From Syntrophaceae bacterium (GTDB lineage: Bacteria > Desulfobacterota > Syntrophia > Syntrophales > Smithellaceae), in NCBI GenBank assembly GCA_018056765.1, contig JAGPFA010000001.1:144370-208369 (forward strand): a stretch of 64,000 nt of DNA, written 5' to 3'. Each line of letters opens with the position of its first letter. The stretch's first letter is position 1. The notes beneath the pieces were generated by a model. It saw only the letters and a list, made by a program, of their open reading frames with translations. It had not been told where the DNA came from and made no database searches. Positions 35,267-44,689 of the stretch are shown here, piece after piece. The position numbers and the translations under genes were made by a program.

Positions 35267-37393
35267 TCATTGTCCAAAAGTGTTTTGCCTGCCCGATGAG
35301 TCGCCGACATACCCGGCCCTTGTCTGAATGGTCGGCGAGGCTGGCTGGAGAGTTACCATATCCAGAAGAATATTGACGCTCTCGTTTATAAATGGCTTAT
35401 ATTGTTCCTGGGATTTCTTTGAGACGCCATCGGCCTGTTTTTGTTCCTGATCGTTTGCTTTTGTTTTGGATTTCACTTCTGTGCGCAGATCCTTCAGGCG
35501 GACAAGACCATCTTTACCGCGTGCTTCTTTGTTCTGTTTCACGATTTCCAAAAATTGTTCATCTTTTGCGACCCGTGACGCAGAGCGCAGGGAAAGACGC
35601 GAAATAAGGGACTGCTCAATTTGTTTCCACGGGTGCTCATAGCGACCTCCCAGTCTGAGAAAAGGTTCTATTTGTTGGGGGGGCAGAGAATAATCCAGAA
35701 GCATTTCCCCAACGTCCTCCAGAATAAACCAAAAAGGCAGACGAACATCAGCCTCGACGCCGTTTTTTTGTGTCGATTTTCCACCCGGGAGGAAATAAAG
35801 AGCGGTTGTTACTTTCATGCTGCCCATATTGTCGGGCAGAGGGGTCAGCATCTGCACGGATCCCTTTCCGAAAGTATGATCTGAACCGACAATAACCGCA
35901 CGCCGGTAGTCCTTGAGTGCGCCGGCCACAATCTCACTTGCTGAAGCGCTCAGTCTGCTTGTCAGAACGACAAGGGGGCCCAAGTATACGGAGCCGGTAT
36001 TCTCGGCGGGAAATGAGAGCACACTTAGCCTGCCCGACCTTCTGGAATGGACTCCGGTGGCCAGGACCATAATATACCCGCTTTTATCTTTGGTAGCGAC
36101 AACGCCGCCCGGTCCCAAAAACAGACCTGTCAGCTGTACCGCCTCTGCCAGAAGACCTCCGCCGTTACGAGACAGATCAAGCACTATTCCGTCCACCTTC
36201 TGTCGTTTGGCTTCTTTCAAGAGCTTGCGTACATCCTCGTATGAAGATCTGTTTTCTTTTGCATCGCCGTAGAAAGAGGGTAGATCAATAACGCCGAAAT
36301 TAAATGTTTTCCCATTTAAGCTTCTCGTTTCATAAGTAATTGAAGCTTCCTGCTCTTTGATATTAATTTTGTCGCGAATAATTGTGATATCGAAACGTTC
36401 TACGTTTTGCGCCTGACGCAGAATCGTCAGGGTTACTTTGGTGCCTTTTTTTCCGCGGATCATCCTTACGACATCGCGCAGATCCATGTCGATGACATTG
36501 ACCGGTTTTTGGTTTTCCTGGGCTACCGCGATGATTTTATCTTTGGGTTTAAGAAGACCGGACGCTTCTGCTCCTCCGCCGGGGATCATTTCCTCGATAA
36601 CGGTAAAACCGTTGTCGTTGCTCAGGACCGCACCGATGCCTTCGAGAGACAGCTGCATGTGGATTTGAAGATCCTCATAACTTTCGGCGGACAAATAACT
36701 CGTGTGTGGGTCGAGGGCGCGAGCAAAGGCCTCTGCCGCCACCGTCACCATCTGTTCCGGATCACGTTCCATCACTCGTCTGGTTTGCAGTTCGTAATGA
36801 TGAATCTGTTTTTGTATGGCCTGTTGGGGTTCGACCCCGTTGATCAGAGCATTTTCGATCTGGAACTGAACGAACTTTTTCAAGAGAATCTGTTTTTCCA
36901 TCCTTGTTCTTGCAAAATTACGTTTACGTGCGTCTATCTGCAACTCCAACGACTCATCGGGGCGATAGCCGGACCCGAGAAGTTTTTTTACAATTTCTTC
37001 ATTTTCAGCGGCTCTGGTTACCAAAACATTATAGAGAGGCGCCAGTGAGGTGCAGTTGCCCTTGAGCATTGCCGGGAAAAGATCGTGGAGAAGAGGCCCA
37101 AAACGTTCAATATCGGACTCATAAAGAAGGGTTTTGGAAGGATCAATATTTTTAATCAGTTGATCGACGGCATGAGACCTGGTTTCTTCATCGAGGCTTG
37201 TCAGAGCATAATGATTGGATAAAAAACCTTTCATCAGGGCAGGCATACGGCTGCAGGTCAGATTCCTGGCATCGGCGGGTCGGGGGATGATTAGCAAGAA
37301 GGCGCAAAGGACAAAAAACAACAACTTAATTGTGGGAACAGATGAAAAGTCTGTTCCTGGGGGCTGGAGCGTAACTTTCTCTTTTTTATGCAT
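35267..37393 (-). CDS. prc: Tail-specific (C-terminal processing) protease, Prc type
   Basis: Periplasmic S41 serine protease that trims or degrades envelope proteins. I start at the ATG at 37393, which has a GGGAAGG site about 8 bases upstream (708 residues); an upstream in-frame start at 37477 lacks one. Residues include a membrane/signal helix (about 20-40), the large N-terminal Prc region, a PDZ domain (EMIPGGGAEASGLLKPKDKII) and the protease core with Ser at about 484 (SASASEIV) and Lys at about 510 (TFGKGSVQ). The C-terminal DUF3340-like region follows. Length suits E. coli-type Prc. Confidence 0.92.
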   Translation of the reverse strand: MHKKEKVTLQPPGTDFSSVPTIKLLFFVLCAFLLIIPRPADARNLTCSRMPALMKGFLSNHYALTSLDEETRSHAVDQLIKNIDPSKTLLYESDIERFGPLLHDLFPAMLKGNCTSLAPLYNVLVTRAAENEEIVKKLLGSGYRPDESLELQIDARKRNFARTRMEKQILLKKFVQFQIENALINGVEPQQAIQKQIHHYELQTRRVMERDPEQMVTVAAEAFARALDPHTSYLSAESYEDLQIHMQLSLEGIGAVLSNDNGFTVIEEMIPGGGAEASGLLKPKDKIIAVAQENQKPVNVIDMDLRDVVRMIRGKKGTKVTLTILRQAQNVERFDITIIRDKINIKEQEASITYETRSLNGKTFNFGVIDLPSFYGDAKENRSSYEDVRKLLKEAKRQKVDGIVLDLSRNGGGLLAEAVQLTGLFLGPGGVVATKDKSGYIMVLATGVHSRRSGRLSVLSFPAENTGSVYLGPLVVLTSRLSASASEIVAGALKDYRRAVIVGSDHTFGKGSVQMLTPLPDNMGSMKVTTALYFLPGGKSTQKNGVEADVRLPFWFILEDVGEMLLDYSLPPQQIEPFLRLGGRYEHPWKQIEQSLISRLSLRSASRVAKDEQFLEIVKQNKEARGKDGLVRLKDLRTEVKSKTKANDQEQKQADGVSKKSQEQYKPFINESVNILLDMVTLQPASPTIQTRAGYVGDSSGRQNTFGQ

Positions 37394-37722
37394 TGATTTT
37401 GCCTTCCCGCTGTGCCTGTGTAAAGTAGGCGGGGTAAGAGATTGCCAATATGTATAATGATTAATAGAGGTGGGCAAAGATTATGTCAAGAAGAAAAGTT
37501 AAAGTGAAATCAAATGGTTTTTAAAAGGAAAGCATGTTGATTCATCAAGATGTGGAAAAATAATTTTGAAAATAGTATTGAAATTTCCGTTAATTTCTAT
37601 ATCCTGCGGATTAGCTTTAAAGATTCATAAAATTACCGGTTACGTAACTTCTCGCGACGAAAATTGTCAGGCGCTATGTAATTTGCCAAGCTATTTGCAA
37701 ACAAGCAGTCAGGGGATCGATC
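37394..37722. other. Divergent promoter region between prc and 37723
   Basis: About 330 AT-rich bases separate two divergent genes. I see no convincing gene, hairpin or repeat; a TTGAAA near 37579 has no well-placed -10 partner. Promoters for both neighbours must lie here but I cannot place them with confidence. Confidence 0.4.
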
Positions 37723-39096
37723 ATGATATGTCCTCAATGCGGCTATGAACGTCAAAAAAAAGACAGCATCGTCAGTTTAGCCGAGTGCCCCAAATGTGGA
37801 ATAATATACAATAAATGGAAAAGTGACGAACCGCATGAGGACGAACACGGCGACGTTACTGAAACCGCTTACTCCAGCTTTCCATCAGAAAACAAAAAGA
37901 AGATGAGTCTTGAGAAACTTGCGATTTACGCAGTTGTCATTGCGGTTTCAGTAATTATTCTTCACTCCATTATCGTGCCTGCCATGATCAGTCTATACAA
38001 ATCCGCCAAAACCGTTCGTCCCTCCAGTGCGGCAGTTGACGAAAAAAAATCTGATGATCATGTTGTCCCTGCAGATGATGAGGAAGCCGGCAAGGCGTTG
38101 CCCCTGAAGATAGCAGCTGTCGCCACATCTTCCGTAGTGGTCATAAATACGCACACAGGCGCTGCCGCCGGCGGATTTTTTCTCAACCGTAACGGAGACA
38201 TAATCACCAGCGGGCATTTTTTGACCACAGGAGGTGATGCCGCGATAAAAACCTCAGATGGAAGTTATTTTAGTGTGACTAAGGTTCTTGCCAGAAATGT
38301 ACACAATGATCTGGTTATCGCCTCTACATCAGCTTCGCCCCATTATGCAAGACCTCTGGAGATAAACACCTCTTTACCGCAACCAGGCGAAAAGGTTTAT
38401 ATTCCCGACTGGCACAAAGGTGAGGGCAAGACCGTCGCCTCGGGAAATGTTTTGGCTGTGCTAAAAACAGGGCCGGGCGCGGCTTTTATTCAAGTGAACG
38501 TGCCTGTCCTTGCATCTACCAGCGGGGCACCGCTCTTGAACAGGCGCGGCGAGGTAATTGGAGTGGCGGTATTTAAAAATTCGGACGGCACAAACATAAA
38601 TCAGTGCATTGCCTCTGAGGAAATAATCGCACTTGATGAAATCAGGAAATCTTTTTCGTTTAACCCACAGACACAGATGCCATCACCGAAGACGCGTGAC
38701 GTGTATTGTTATGTCGGGTCAGACGGGCATGTCAGCTTTGTCGAGTGGCAAACGAGGATGCAGCTTACCCGTCCCGACGGATCACTTGATGCTGAAAAAT
38801 TTGAAAAGTGGGTGCTGGAAGAAATTGGTACTCATCCTGATTATATCAATCCGGAAAAAGAAGCGCTGGAAGATCTGGAAAAGAACCGTGAAAAGCTTTT
38901 TAAAAGCGTTTTTCCACACCGGTCAATGAGCGATACTAATTTGACAAAGGGGGAAAAGGAGTGGCTTGAGGCGCGATACAGGAAGCATTATTGGGAAGTG
39001 TATAACCACTGGGCAACCAAACGTGAGGACGCCATCCGGAAATACAATACGATGATGGCAGATTTCAAAAAGTTTTGCGCTCAAAGGAAGCAATAA
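37723..39096 (+). CDS. Zinc-ribbon, membrane-anchored trypsin-like serine protease
   Basis: A 457-residue protein. The N-terminus has a zinc ribbon (CPQCG at residues 3-7, CPKCG at 22-26); a membrane helix spans about 65-90. Residues about 125-305 look like a trypsin/HtrA-type domain with possible triad His165 (SGHF), Asp196 (HNDLVIA) and Ser267 in ASTSGAPL, where most HtrA proteins have GNSGGPL. The C-terminal ~150 residues are Lys/Glu-rich and helical with no known domain. It may be an active protease, given the intact triad, but the altered Ser loop is unusual. Confidence 0.7.
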   Translation: MICPQCGYERQKKDSIVSLAECPKCGIIYNKWKSDEPHEDEHGDVTETAYSSFPSENKKKMSLEKLAIYAVVIAVSVIILHSIIVPAMISLYKSAKTVRPSSAAVDEKKSDDHVVPADDEEAGKALPLKIAAVATSSVVVINTHTGAAAGGFFLNRNGDIITSGHFLTTGGDAAIKTSDGSYFSVTKVLARNVHNDLVIASTSASPHYARPLEINTSLPQPGEKVYIPDWHKGEGKTVASGNVLAVLKTGPGAAFIQVNVPVLASTSGAPLLNRRGEVIGVAVFKNSDGTNINQCIASEEIIALDEIRKSFSFNPQTQMPSPKTRDVYCYVGSDGHVSFVEWQTRMQLTRPDGSLDAEKFEKWVLEEIGTHPDYINPEKEALEDLEKNREKLFKSVFPHRSMSDTNLTKGEKEWLEARYRKHYWEVYNHWATKREDAIRKYNTMMADFKKFCAQRKQ

Positions 39097-39110
39097 GAAG
39101 AAAACAAGAA

Positions 39111-39147
39111 AAACCCGTTGTCTCCATCACGGAAGGCCAACGGGTTT
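39111..39147 (-). terminator. Intrinsic terminator of the biotin carrier gene
   Basis: A perfect ten-base-pair stem AAACCCGTTG/CAACGGGTTT (39111-39120 and 39138-39147) with a 17-base loop. On the - strand it is followed by a T-rich run (complement of AAGAAAACAAGAAA), so it should end transcripts of 39172-39387. On the + strand no T-tract follows, so it may only partly block readthrough from 37723-39096. Confidence 0.75.
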
Positions 39148-39171
39148 GGCTGCAATAGGCATAAAGGGGTG

Positions 39172-39387
39172 CTATTCGATGATTGCCAGCACCTGACCTT
39201 CATTGACAGAGTCTCCCACCTTAACTTTTATTTCCTTAATGGTCCCTGCGGCAGGCGCATAAACAGGAATTTCCATTTTCATTGCGTCCATAATGATGAC
39301 CTCTTCATCCTCCTGCACACTGCTTCCTACAGTTACCGGAATGTCGGCGATCTTTCCCGGCATAGGCGCTTTGATTTCCGTAGCCAT
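39172..39387 (-). CDS. Biotin carrier domain protein
   Basis: A 71-residue biotinyl/lipoyl-type domain: APMPGKIADIPVTVGSSVQ and IIMDAMKMEIPVYAPAAGTIKEI. The biotinylation Lys is residue 37 in DAMKM; most carriers have EAMKM. Size and sequence match the small biotin carrier subunits of decarboxylases or carboxylases such as glutaconyl-CoA, methylmalonyl-CoA or acetyl-CoA systems. No partner carboxylase is nearby, so the enzyme it serves is unknown. Confidence 0.9.
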   Translation of the reverse strand: MATEIKAPMPGKIADIPVTVGSSVQEDEEVIIMDAMKMEIPVYAPAAGTIKEIKVKVGDSVNEGQVLAIIE

Positions 39388-39533
39388 TGTTTTTAAGAAC
39401 CTCCATTTGTTTTTTATTTATGTCAAGACAAACACCGCACAGCGCCGTCTTGTCTTTTTCAAAAGATTTTTATTTCCTATAGGAAATGGGTAAATTGGTC
39501 AATATAATTATGAGGCAAGTCAGTTTATTGATT

Positions 39534-40766
39534 TTATTCATGTCTTAAGGCGTCAATAGGACTCATCAGCGATGCTTTACAGGCTGGATAAAAGCCGAAG
39601 AAAATGCCGACAAGGCCTGAAAACCCCAGAGACATCAAAATGGAGAAAAAAGAAAAGCTGATCGACCAGTCGGCGAAGTAAGAAAGCATTTTGGCCGCTG
39701 CAATGCCCGTTAAAACTCCAATCAGGCCGCCGATCAATGATAAAATAAGGGCTTCAATGATGAATTGTGTACGAATATCCCATGTTTTGGCGCCCACGGC
39801 CATGCGGATGCCGATCTCACGTGTTCTTTCGGTAACAGATACGAGCATGATATTCATAATGCCGATGCCGCCCACGAGAAGGGAAACTCCCGCGACGGCG
39901 GCCAGCAAAAGAGCCATCACCTGAGACGCCTGTTCCGCCATTTGCATCATTTGCGTCAGATTGCGTACTGTGAAATCATCTTCCTGGCCGTGTGAGATTC
40001 TGTGCCTTTGCCTGAGCAGTTGCCTGATTTGCTCTTCGGCGCTATCCAGCGCTTGCGTGCTTACAGCCTTCACCATGATCGATCGAATTGTTCCGGCAAA
40101 CCATCTGCCGAAGAGATTTCTTTGTGCGGAAGTGACAGGTACATAAACAATGTCATCCTGATCCATACCCATCATGGACTGACCTTTTCTTTCCAGAACG
40201 CCTATGATGGTGAAGGCCGCTTTTTTGATCCTTACCTGTTTGTCCAGCGGATCGTCGTTACCAAAGAGACTTTCCGCAACTGTTTGTCCGATGATACATA
40301 CCTTGGCTGCGCTGCGAATTTCCTGCTCATAGAAGTTTCTGCCGGCAGCCAGAGTCCAGTCGCGAACTTCGAGCATGTTTTCATCGGTTCCATACACAGT
40401 TGTCGCCCAGTTTTGATTACCGTAGACAATTTGCGCACCGCCGTTGAGCACCGGCGCGGCTGTCTGGACGGAGGAGCATTCATTTCTGATGGCATCTGCG
40501 TCGGTGCGGGTCAAATTTTGAGTAGAGCCGCTGGCCAGGCGGATGCCGCCGCTGGTCGTGGAGCCCGGGATAACTATGATCAGGTTGCTTCCGACGGCGG
40601 AAATCTGTTCGGAAATTTTGTTGCGTGCGCCTTTGCCGACGGCCAGCATGGTAATTACCGCGGCGACGCCGATAATAATGCCCAGCATCGTCAGGCCGGA
40701 ACGCATTTTGTTTACGCTAAGTGCGCGCAGTGATATTTTAATCGTCGAAGGCAGGTTGATCATCAT
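39534..40766 (-). CDS. MacB-type ABC transporter permease
   Basis: A 410-residue permease of the MacB/FtsX family: an N-terminal helix, a periplasmic MacB core domain and three C-terminal helices. The N-terminal motif NKMRSGLTMLGIIIGVAAVI and the C-terminal TERTREIGIRMAVGAKTWDIRTQFI are typical. The start used is the ATG at 40766; a TTG one codon upstream is possible. Its ATG overlaps the ATPase stop by one base. Together with the adjacent ATPase, MacA-like and TolC-like proteins it forms a complete tripartite exporter. Confidence 0.92.
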   Translation of the reverse strand: MMINLPSTIKISLRALSVNKMRSGLTMLGIIIGVAAVITMLAVGKGARNKISEQISAVGSNLIIVIPGSTTSGGIRLASGSTQNLTRTDADAIRNECSSVQTAAPVLNGGAQIVYGNQNWATTVYGTDENMLEVRDWTLAAGRNFYEQEIRSAAKVCIIGQTVAESLFGNDDPLDKQVRIKKAAFTIIGVLERKGQSMMGMDQDDIVYVPVTSAQRNLFGRWFAGTIRSIMVKAVSTQALDSAEEQIRQLLRQRHRISHGQEDDFTVRNLTQMMQMAEQASQVMALLLAAVAGVSLLVGGIGIMNIMLVSVTERTREIGIRMAVGAKTWDIRTQFIIEALILSLIGGLIGVLTGIAAAKMLSYFADWSISFSFFSILMSLGFSGLVGIFFGFYPACKASLMSPIDALRHE

Positions 40767-41449
40767 CAATTCACCTGATCGCTGACAATGCGGCCGTCAA
40801 GAAAACGTATAATGCGTCTGCTGTACGCCGCAATGTCCGCCTCATGTGTGACTAAAACAATGGTAATCTTTTTTTCCACGTTAAGACGTACAAACAACTC
40901 CATTATTTCAATGCCAGTTTTTGTATCGAGATTGCCGGTCGGCTCATCTGCCAGAAGCAGGGGCGCATCATTGACCAGTGCACGTGCGATAGCGACGCGT
41001 TGCTGCTGGCCGCCGGAAAGTTGATTTGGATGGTGGTTCATGCGGTTTTCCAGACCCAACAGTTTGAGCGCGTTGATCGCCCTGTCTTTGTAATCTTCCG
41101 GCCGCTCCGGGCTGTATAAAAGAGGTATTTCAACATTTTCCAGGGCCGTAGTTCGGTTAAGAAGATTAAACCCCTGAAAAACAAAGCCGATTTTTCTGTT
41201 GCGGATTTGAGCTAGCTCATCACGCGCCAGGATAGCGGTATCAATACCGTCAAGCAGGTATCTGCCGGCCGAGGGCGTATCAAGGCAGCCGATAATGTTC
41301 ATGAAGGTTGACTTACCCGACCCGGAAGGCCCCATAACGGCAACAAATTCACCTTTGTCAATCTGGAGTGATACATTATTCAGGGCAAAAACCATCGTCT
41401 CACCGACATCATATTTTTTTTCCAGATTGTATGCTTCTATGAGAGCCAT
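40766..41449 (-). CDS. MacB/LolD-type ABC transporter ATPase
   Basis: A 227-residue ATPase separate from its permease. Walker A GPSGSGKSTFMNIIG, signature LSGGQQQRVAIARAL, Walker B LLLADEPTGNLD and H-loop LVTHEADIA are all present and intact. The family exports macrolides, peptides or lipoproteins. The MacA-like gene ends 3 bases upstream, and the permease start overlaps its stop. Confidence 0.94.
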   Translation of the reverse strand: MALIEAYNLEKKYDVGETMVFALNNVSLQIDKGEFVAVMGPSGSGKSTFMNIIGCLDTPSAGRYLLDGIDTAILARDELAQIRNRKIGFVFQGFNLLNRTTALENVEIPLLYSPERPEDYKDRAINALKLLGLENRMNHHPNQLSGGQQQRVAIARALVNDAPLLLADEPTGNLDTKTGIEIMELFVRLNVEKKITIVLVTHEADIAAYSRRIIRFLDGRIVSDQVN

Positions 41450-41452
41450 ATC

Positions 41453-42619
41453 TTAAAACCTCGGTCCGGGAGGAGGAACCTGGCTACGTCTTGGGTTTTG
41501 ATCTTTGTCCATAATTTCCACGATAACATCCGAATTTTCTGAAATATCACCGGAGATGATTTCCGTGTAACGATTATCGCTGATTCCCGTTTTAACTAAT
41601 ACGCGGATGGGGGTTTTGTTTTTTAAAACCCACACACCTGTACCTCTGACACCCGTGCCGACAACTTTAGGATCGGATATCTTTAACCTGAGGGCGGCAT
41701 TGGGAATGCACAACACATTATTTTTATCCGAGACGATAAAAGAAAGGCTCGTGGTCATGCCGGGCCTGAGCTTTAATTCCTGATTATCCACTTTGACGAT
41801 TACGGAGTAGGTGACTACATTTTGTACAGTAGTCGGCGCGTTACGGATCTCCGAGACATTGCCCTTAAAGGTCATCTCCGGATAGGCGTCTACGGTGAAA
41901 GTTACCGGATTTCCCGTTGTCACTCTTCCAATATCCGCCTCATCGATACTGGCGTCAATTTGCATCTGTGTCAGATCCTGAGCGATAGTGAATAATGTCG
42001 GGGTCTGAAAGCTCGCAGCGACCGTCTGACCGACGTCCACGCTGCGTGAGATGACCGTACCGTTGACCGGAGAGAGGATTTTCGTATAGCGCAGGTTGGT
42101 TTGTGCCAATTGCAGGGAAGCGCGGGCCTGGGCCACCTGAGCTTCCGAGGCCTTTATTTGCGCCGTAGCGGACAGATAAGACGTTTCGGAGGAGTCCAGC
42201 TCGCTTTTGGAGATGAAATTTTTAGCAAAAAGAATTTTGTTGCGCTCATAATTTGTATCTGCCTCACGCCGGGCGATCCTGGACTTTTCCAGGTTCGCTT
42301 CGGCCAGCATCAGATTGGCGGAGGCCTGGGCCAACTGTGCCTCAAAGGGAGCCGGATCGATTTGGGCAAGAATTTGTCCTTCCTTCACCATTGAATTGAA
42401 ATCGGCATAAAGTCTTTTGATGGTTCCGGAAACCTGCGTGCCGACCAAAACCGTAGTTACCGCATTGACAGTGCCTGTGGCGGAAACAGTCTCGCGTATA
42501 TCGCAACGGGCAGGTTTTTGTGTTGTATATCGCGCGACGGACTTGCCGTTTTTCAGATAAAAAAAGACGCCACCCAGAAGGGCGATCAGTATGGCAGCTG
42601 CAACAATCGTTTTTTTCAT
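41453..42619 (-). CDS. MacA-type periplasmic adaptor (HlyD/RND-MFP family)
   Basis: A 388-residue adaptor linking the inner-membrane ABC pump to TolC. An N-terminal signal anchor (about residues 5-22) precedes the lipoyl half (SGTIKRLYADFNSMVKEGQILAQIDP), a helical hairpin (about 80-160), the second lipoyl half (LSPVNGTVISRSVDVGQTV) and the beta-barrel and C-terminal domains. The ATG overlaps the tolC stop by four bases (ATGA), and a GGGGGAG site precedes it. Confidence 0.92.
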   Translation of the reverse strand: MKKTIVAAAILIALLGGVFFYLKNGKSVARYTTQKPARCDIRETVSATGTVNAVTTVLVGTQVSGTIKRLYADFNSMVKEGQILAQIDPAPFEAQLAQASANLMLAEANLEKSRIARREADTNYERNKILFAKNFISKSELDSSETSYLSATAQIKASEAQVAQARASLQLAQTNLRYTKILSPVNGTVISRSVDVGQTVAASFQTPTLFTIAQDLTQMQIDASIDEADIGRVTTGNPVTFTVDAYPEMTFKGNVSEIRNAPTTVQNVVTYSVIVKVDNQELKLRPGMTTSLSFIVSDKNNVLCIPNAALRLKISDPKVVGTGVRGTGVWVLKNKTPIRVLVKTGISDNRYTEIISGDISENSDVIVEIMDKDQNPRRSQVPPPGPRF

Positions 42620-43899
42620 TGTATCTCCCCCATAGCTCTTCCCAGTCTGGCCCGTGAAATTTCAAAGTCCGACATAGCGTTAATATGGATAAGTTTTGCA
42701 TTGTTGAGATTAAGCAGCGCGTCGGTCAGCTCTATGGAATTGCCGACTCCTGTTTTGTATCTGCCGTCAGCAAGTTCGAGAGCTTCCTGGGCCTGTCGGA
42801 CGATGATCCTGCCGGTATCTATTCGTTCAAAAGCCTCTTTCCAGGACAGCCAGGCGTTTTCCACTTCCATGCGTATTGACTGACGCAGGGTTTCTTCGTT
42901 GGCCATGGCGACGGAGAGCTCAGCTCTGGCCTCATCGACCGCATATTTAGTGGAAAGGCCTGAAAAAATAGGAACAGACAAAAAAATACCGGCACTCCAT
43001 GACTGGTACATGTCCGTGTCATTTCCGCTGTAGCCATAGTCGGCGTTTCCGCTGACAACCGGCAGATATCCTTTTTTCTGAAGATCAATTGTTTTTTTCA
43101 AGGTGTCGATCCTTAAAAGCGCAATTTTAATGTCGGCTCTGTTGTTCAGGGCGCGATGCAGCGCTTCATCCAGTGAAATATCCAATTCGTCGGAATTAGT
43201 TTCGTGACGCACACTGTATTTTGGTGCGGCAGTCAGCCCCATCGCATTGTTCAATGAGGCCTGAGCGATGAGCTCGGCATTGTGCGCCGAAACCAATTGC
43301 AGACGTGCGTTACTTAGATTGACCTGTGCGCTGGTGACATCAATTTTAGATGTTTTACCTGTTTGAAAAAAAGTTTCCGCCACTTCCAGATGCCGGGCAA
43401 ATTGATCCAATGTTTCTTCGGCCACTTTTCTGCTCATCACGGCTTTGAAAAGAGAGTAACAGGCCACCTTGACGCCCAGGGCGACCTGGGCCTGAGTGTC
43501 CTGGAAATCCGTTTCGGCTGTCTGCCTGGCCAATTTTTGTATATCGACTGCCGTAGACGTTTTACCGAAATCGAACAGGGTTTGTTTAAGGCTCACAGTA
43601 TTGACATAATGATTATCTGACGTACCGGTGAAAGATTTAAATGATGGCCTGCTTCGTGTGTAGCCTGAGTGAAACTGCACCTTGGGATAATACTCAGACC
43701 TTGCTTGCCCGATTCTCGCCTCTGATTGCCTGATACGACCGGTTGCGGCGTTGAGAGCCGGATGGTTTTCGAGGGCATATTGCACGCATTGAGCCGGGGT
43801 GAGTTCGTCGCCGTCTTTGATTGCACCGACCGCGCCGGGCGGCGTGGTGCTAAGAATTGACAGCAAAAACAAAACGCAAATTATTGTCCTTGAAATCAT
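42616..43899 (-). CDS. TolC-type outer-membrane efflux protein
   Basis: A 427-residue outer-membrane channel of the TolC family. A signal peptide (about residues 1-25) precedes two repeated OEP units rich in long amphipathic helices; LTPAQCVQYALENHPAL and SLDEALHRALNNRADIKIA are typical helix starts, and SWSAGIFLSVPIFSG marks the second beta strand pair. First gene of the four-gene efflux operon (tolC-macA-ATPase-permease), with all four genes overlapped or within 3 bases. Confidence 0.92.
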   Translation of the reverse strand: MISRTIICVLFLLSILSTTPPGAVGAIKDGDELTPAQCVQYALENHPALNAATGRIRQSEARIGQARSEYYPKVQFHSGYTRSRPSFKSFTGTSDNHYVNTVSLKQTLFDFGKTSTAVDIQKLARQTAETDFQDTQAQVALGVKVACYSLFKAVMSRKVAEETLDQFARHLEVAETFFQTGKTSKIDVTSAQVNLSNARLQLVSAHNAELIAQASLNNAMGLTAAPKYSVRHETNSDELDISLDEALHRALNNRADIKIALLRIDTLKKTIDLQKKGYLPVVSGNADYGYSGNDTDMYQSWSAGIFLSVPIFSGLSTKYAVDEARAELSVAMANEETLRQSIRMEVENAWLSWKEAFERIDTGRIIVRQAQEALELADGRYKTGVGNSIELTDALLNLNNAKLIHINAMSDFEISRARLGRAMGEIQ

Positions 43900-44045
43900 G
43901 GTTCAAATCGTCCTCATATTTTAAAAAAGATCGCCTACTTTATCGAGGACAGATGCAAAATTACTTAAAAATACAAACATAGCCTCTATACACTTAAAAA
44001 GAGGTCAATATCAAGCTTCATGCCACATCTCCCGATAAGGGAAAC

Positions 44046-44099
44046 ACCTTGAATTTCAAGGTAAAATAGTGACACAAAAGGGATAGTAAAATAGTGACA
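44046..44099. repeat. Short direct and inverted repeats, possible insertion-sequence remnant
   Basis: The 14-base unit GTAAAATAGTGACA occurs at 44061-44074 and 44086-44099, a 25-base period, next to a 17-base inverted repeat ACCTTGAA-T-TTCAAGGT (44046-44062). Multiple short repeats near an end recall the terminal repeats of IS21-type elements, but no transposase gene or matching opposite end is in the window. The rest of the 346-base gap 43900-44245 holds the thioesterase promoter and nothing else I can name. Confidence 0.4.
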
Positions 44100-44180
44100 G
44101 GCAAAAGAGAAACAAAAAGGTGCAGACAAAATACCCGGTTGGGCAAATAATAACCAGCTACCGTGAGAGAGAAAAAACGA

Positions 44181-44208
44181 TTGCACGATACTGAAAAAAC
44201 AGTATAAA
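44181..44208 (+). promoter_or_regulatory. Sigma-70-like promoter of the thioesterase gene
   Basis: TTGCAC (44181-44186) and TATAAA (44203-44208) with a 16-base spacer. A 6-base-pair inverted repeat (ATACTG/CAGTAT, 44188-44205) overlaps the -10 and could be an operator. Predicted start near 44215 is about 30 bases before the GTG. Confidence 0.55.
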
Positions 44209-44245
44209 TTTCATCTAAATTCGGAGCAATATAACAGAAAGGAAG

Positions 44246-44674
44246 GTGAAAATCATTTTTAACTATCATCTTTACCTTGATGCGATAATAGAAGGGCGCA
44301 AAGGATTGAACCCGTTTCTGGATTATTTCAATATAGCCATATCCGATGTTTCACCAGGAAAGGTCATATGCAAAATGCCGATACGACCCGAGTATTTGCA
44401 GGGTGCAAAAATAATGCAGGGAGGCATGATTGTCGCTTTGGCAGATGAGGCGATTGCGCATGCCATGATGACGATGCTCAATCCCGATGAAGGACTGACC
44501 ACCATTGAGCTGAAAAGTAATTTTCTTTCGGGTGTGGACAGAGGCGAACTTGTAGCCGAGGCAACGGTATTCAAAAAAGGCCGCAGCCTGATGATCGGCG
44601 ATTGCCTGGTCAGGAACGACGAAGGGAAGAATATATGCCGGGTATCGGCAACCTTTATGTTATTGAAGAAGTAA
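44246..44674 (+). CDS. PaaI-family (hotdog) thioesterase
   Basis: A 142-residue hotdog-fold protein. The sequence PFLDYFNIAISDVSPGKVICKMPI, then LQGAKIMQGGMIVALADEAIAHAM (catalytic HGG region, here QGG) and TIELKSNFLSG match the PaaI/YbgC-type 4HBT family. These enzymes hydrolyse acyl-CoA esters such as phenylacetyl-CoA products. The GTG start has an AAGGAAG site nearly abutting it. HGG is usual at the active site and QGG here is a variation of interest. Confidence 0.85.
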   Translation: MKIIFNYHLYLDAIIEGRKGLNPFLDYFNIAISDVSPGKVICKMPIRPEYLQGAKIMQGGMIVALADEAIAHAMMTMLNPDEGLTTIELKSNFLSGVDRGELVAEATVFKKGRSLMIGDCLVRNDEGKNICRVSATFMLLKK

Positions 44675-44689
44675 CAGTGCTTTGATGAA

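Noticed and set aside
43986..44269. Overlapping - strand frames at the repeat near 44.05 kb
   Set aside because: They cover the repeat and the thioesterase promoter, have no good ribosome site and no recognisable domain.
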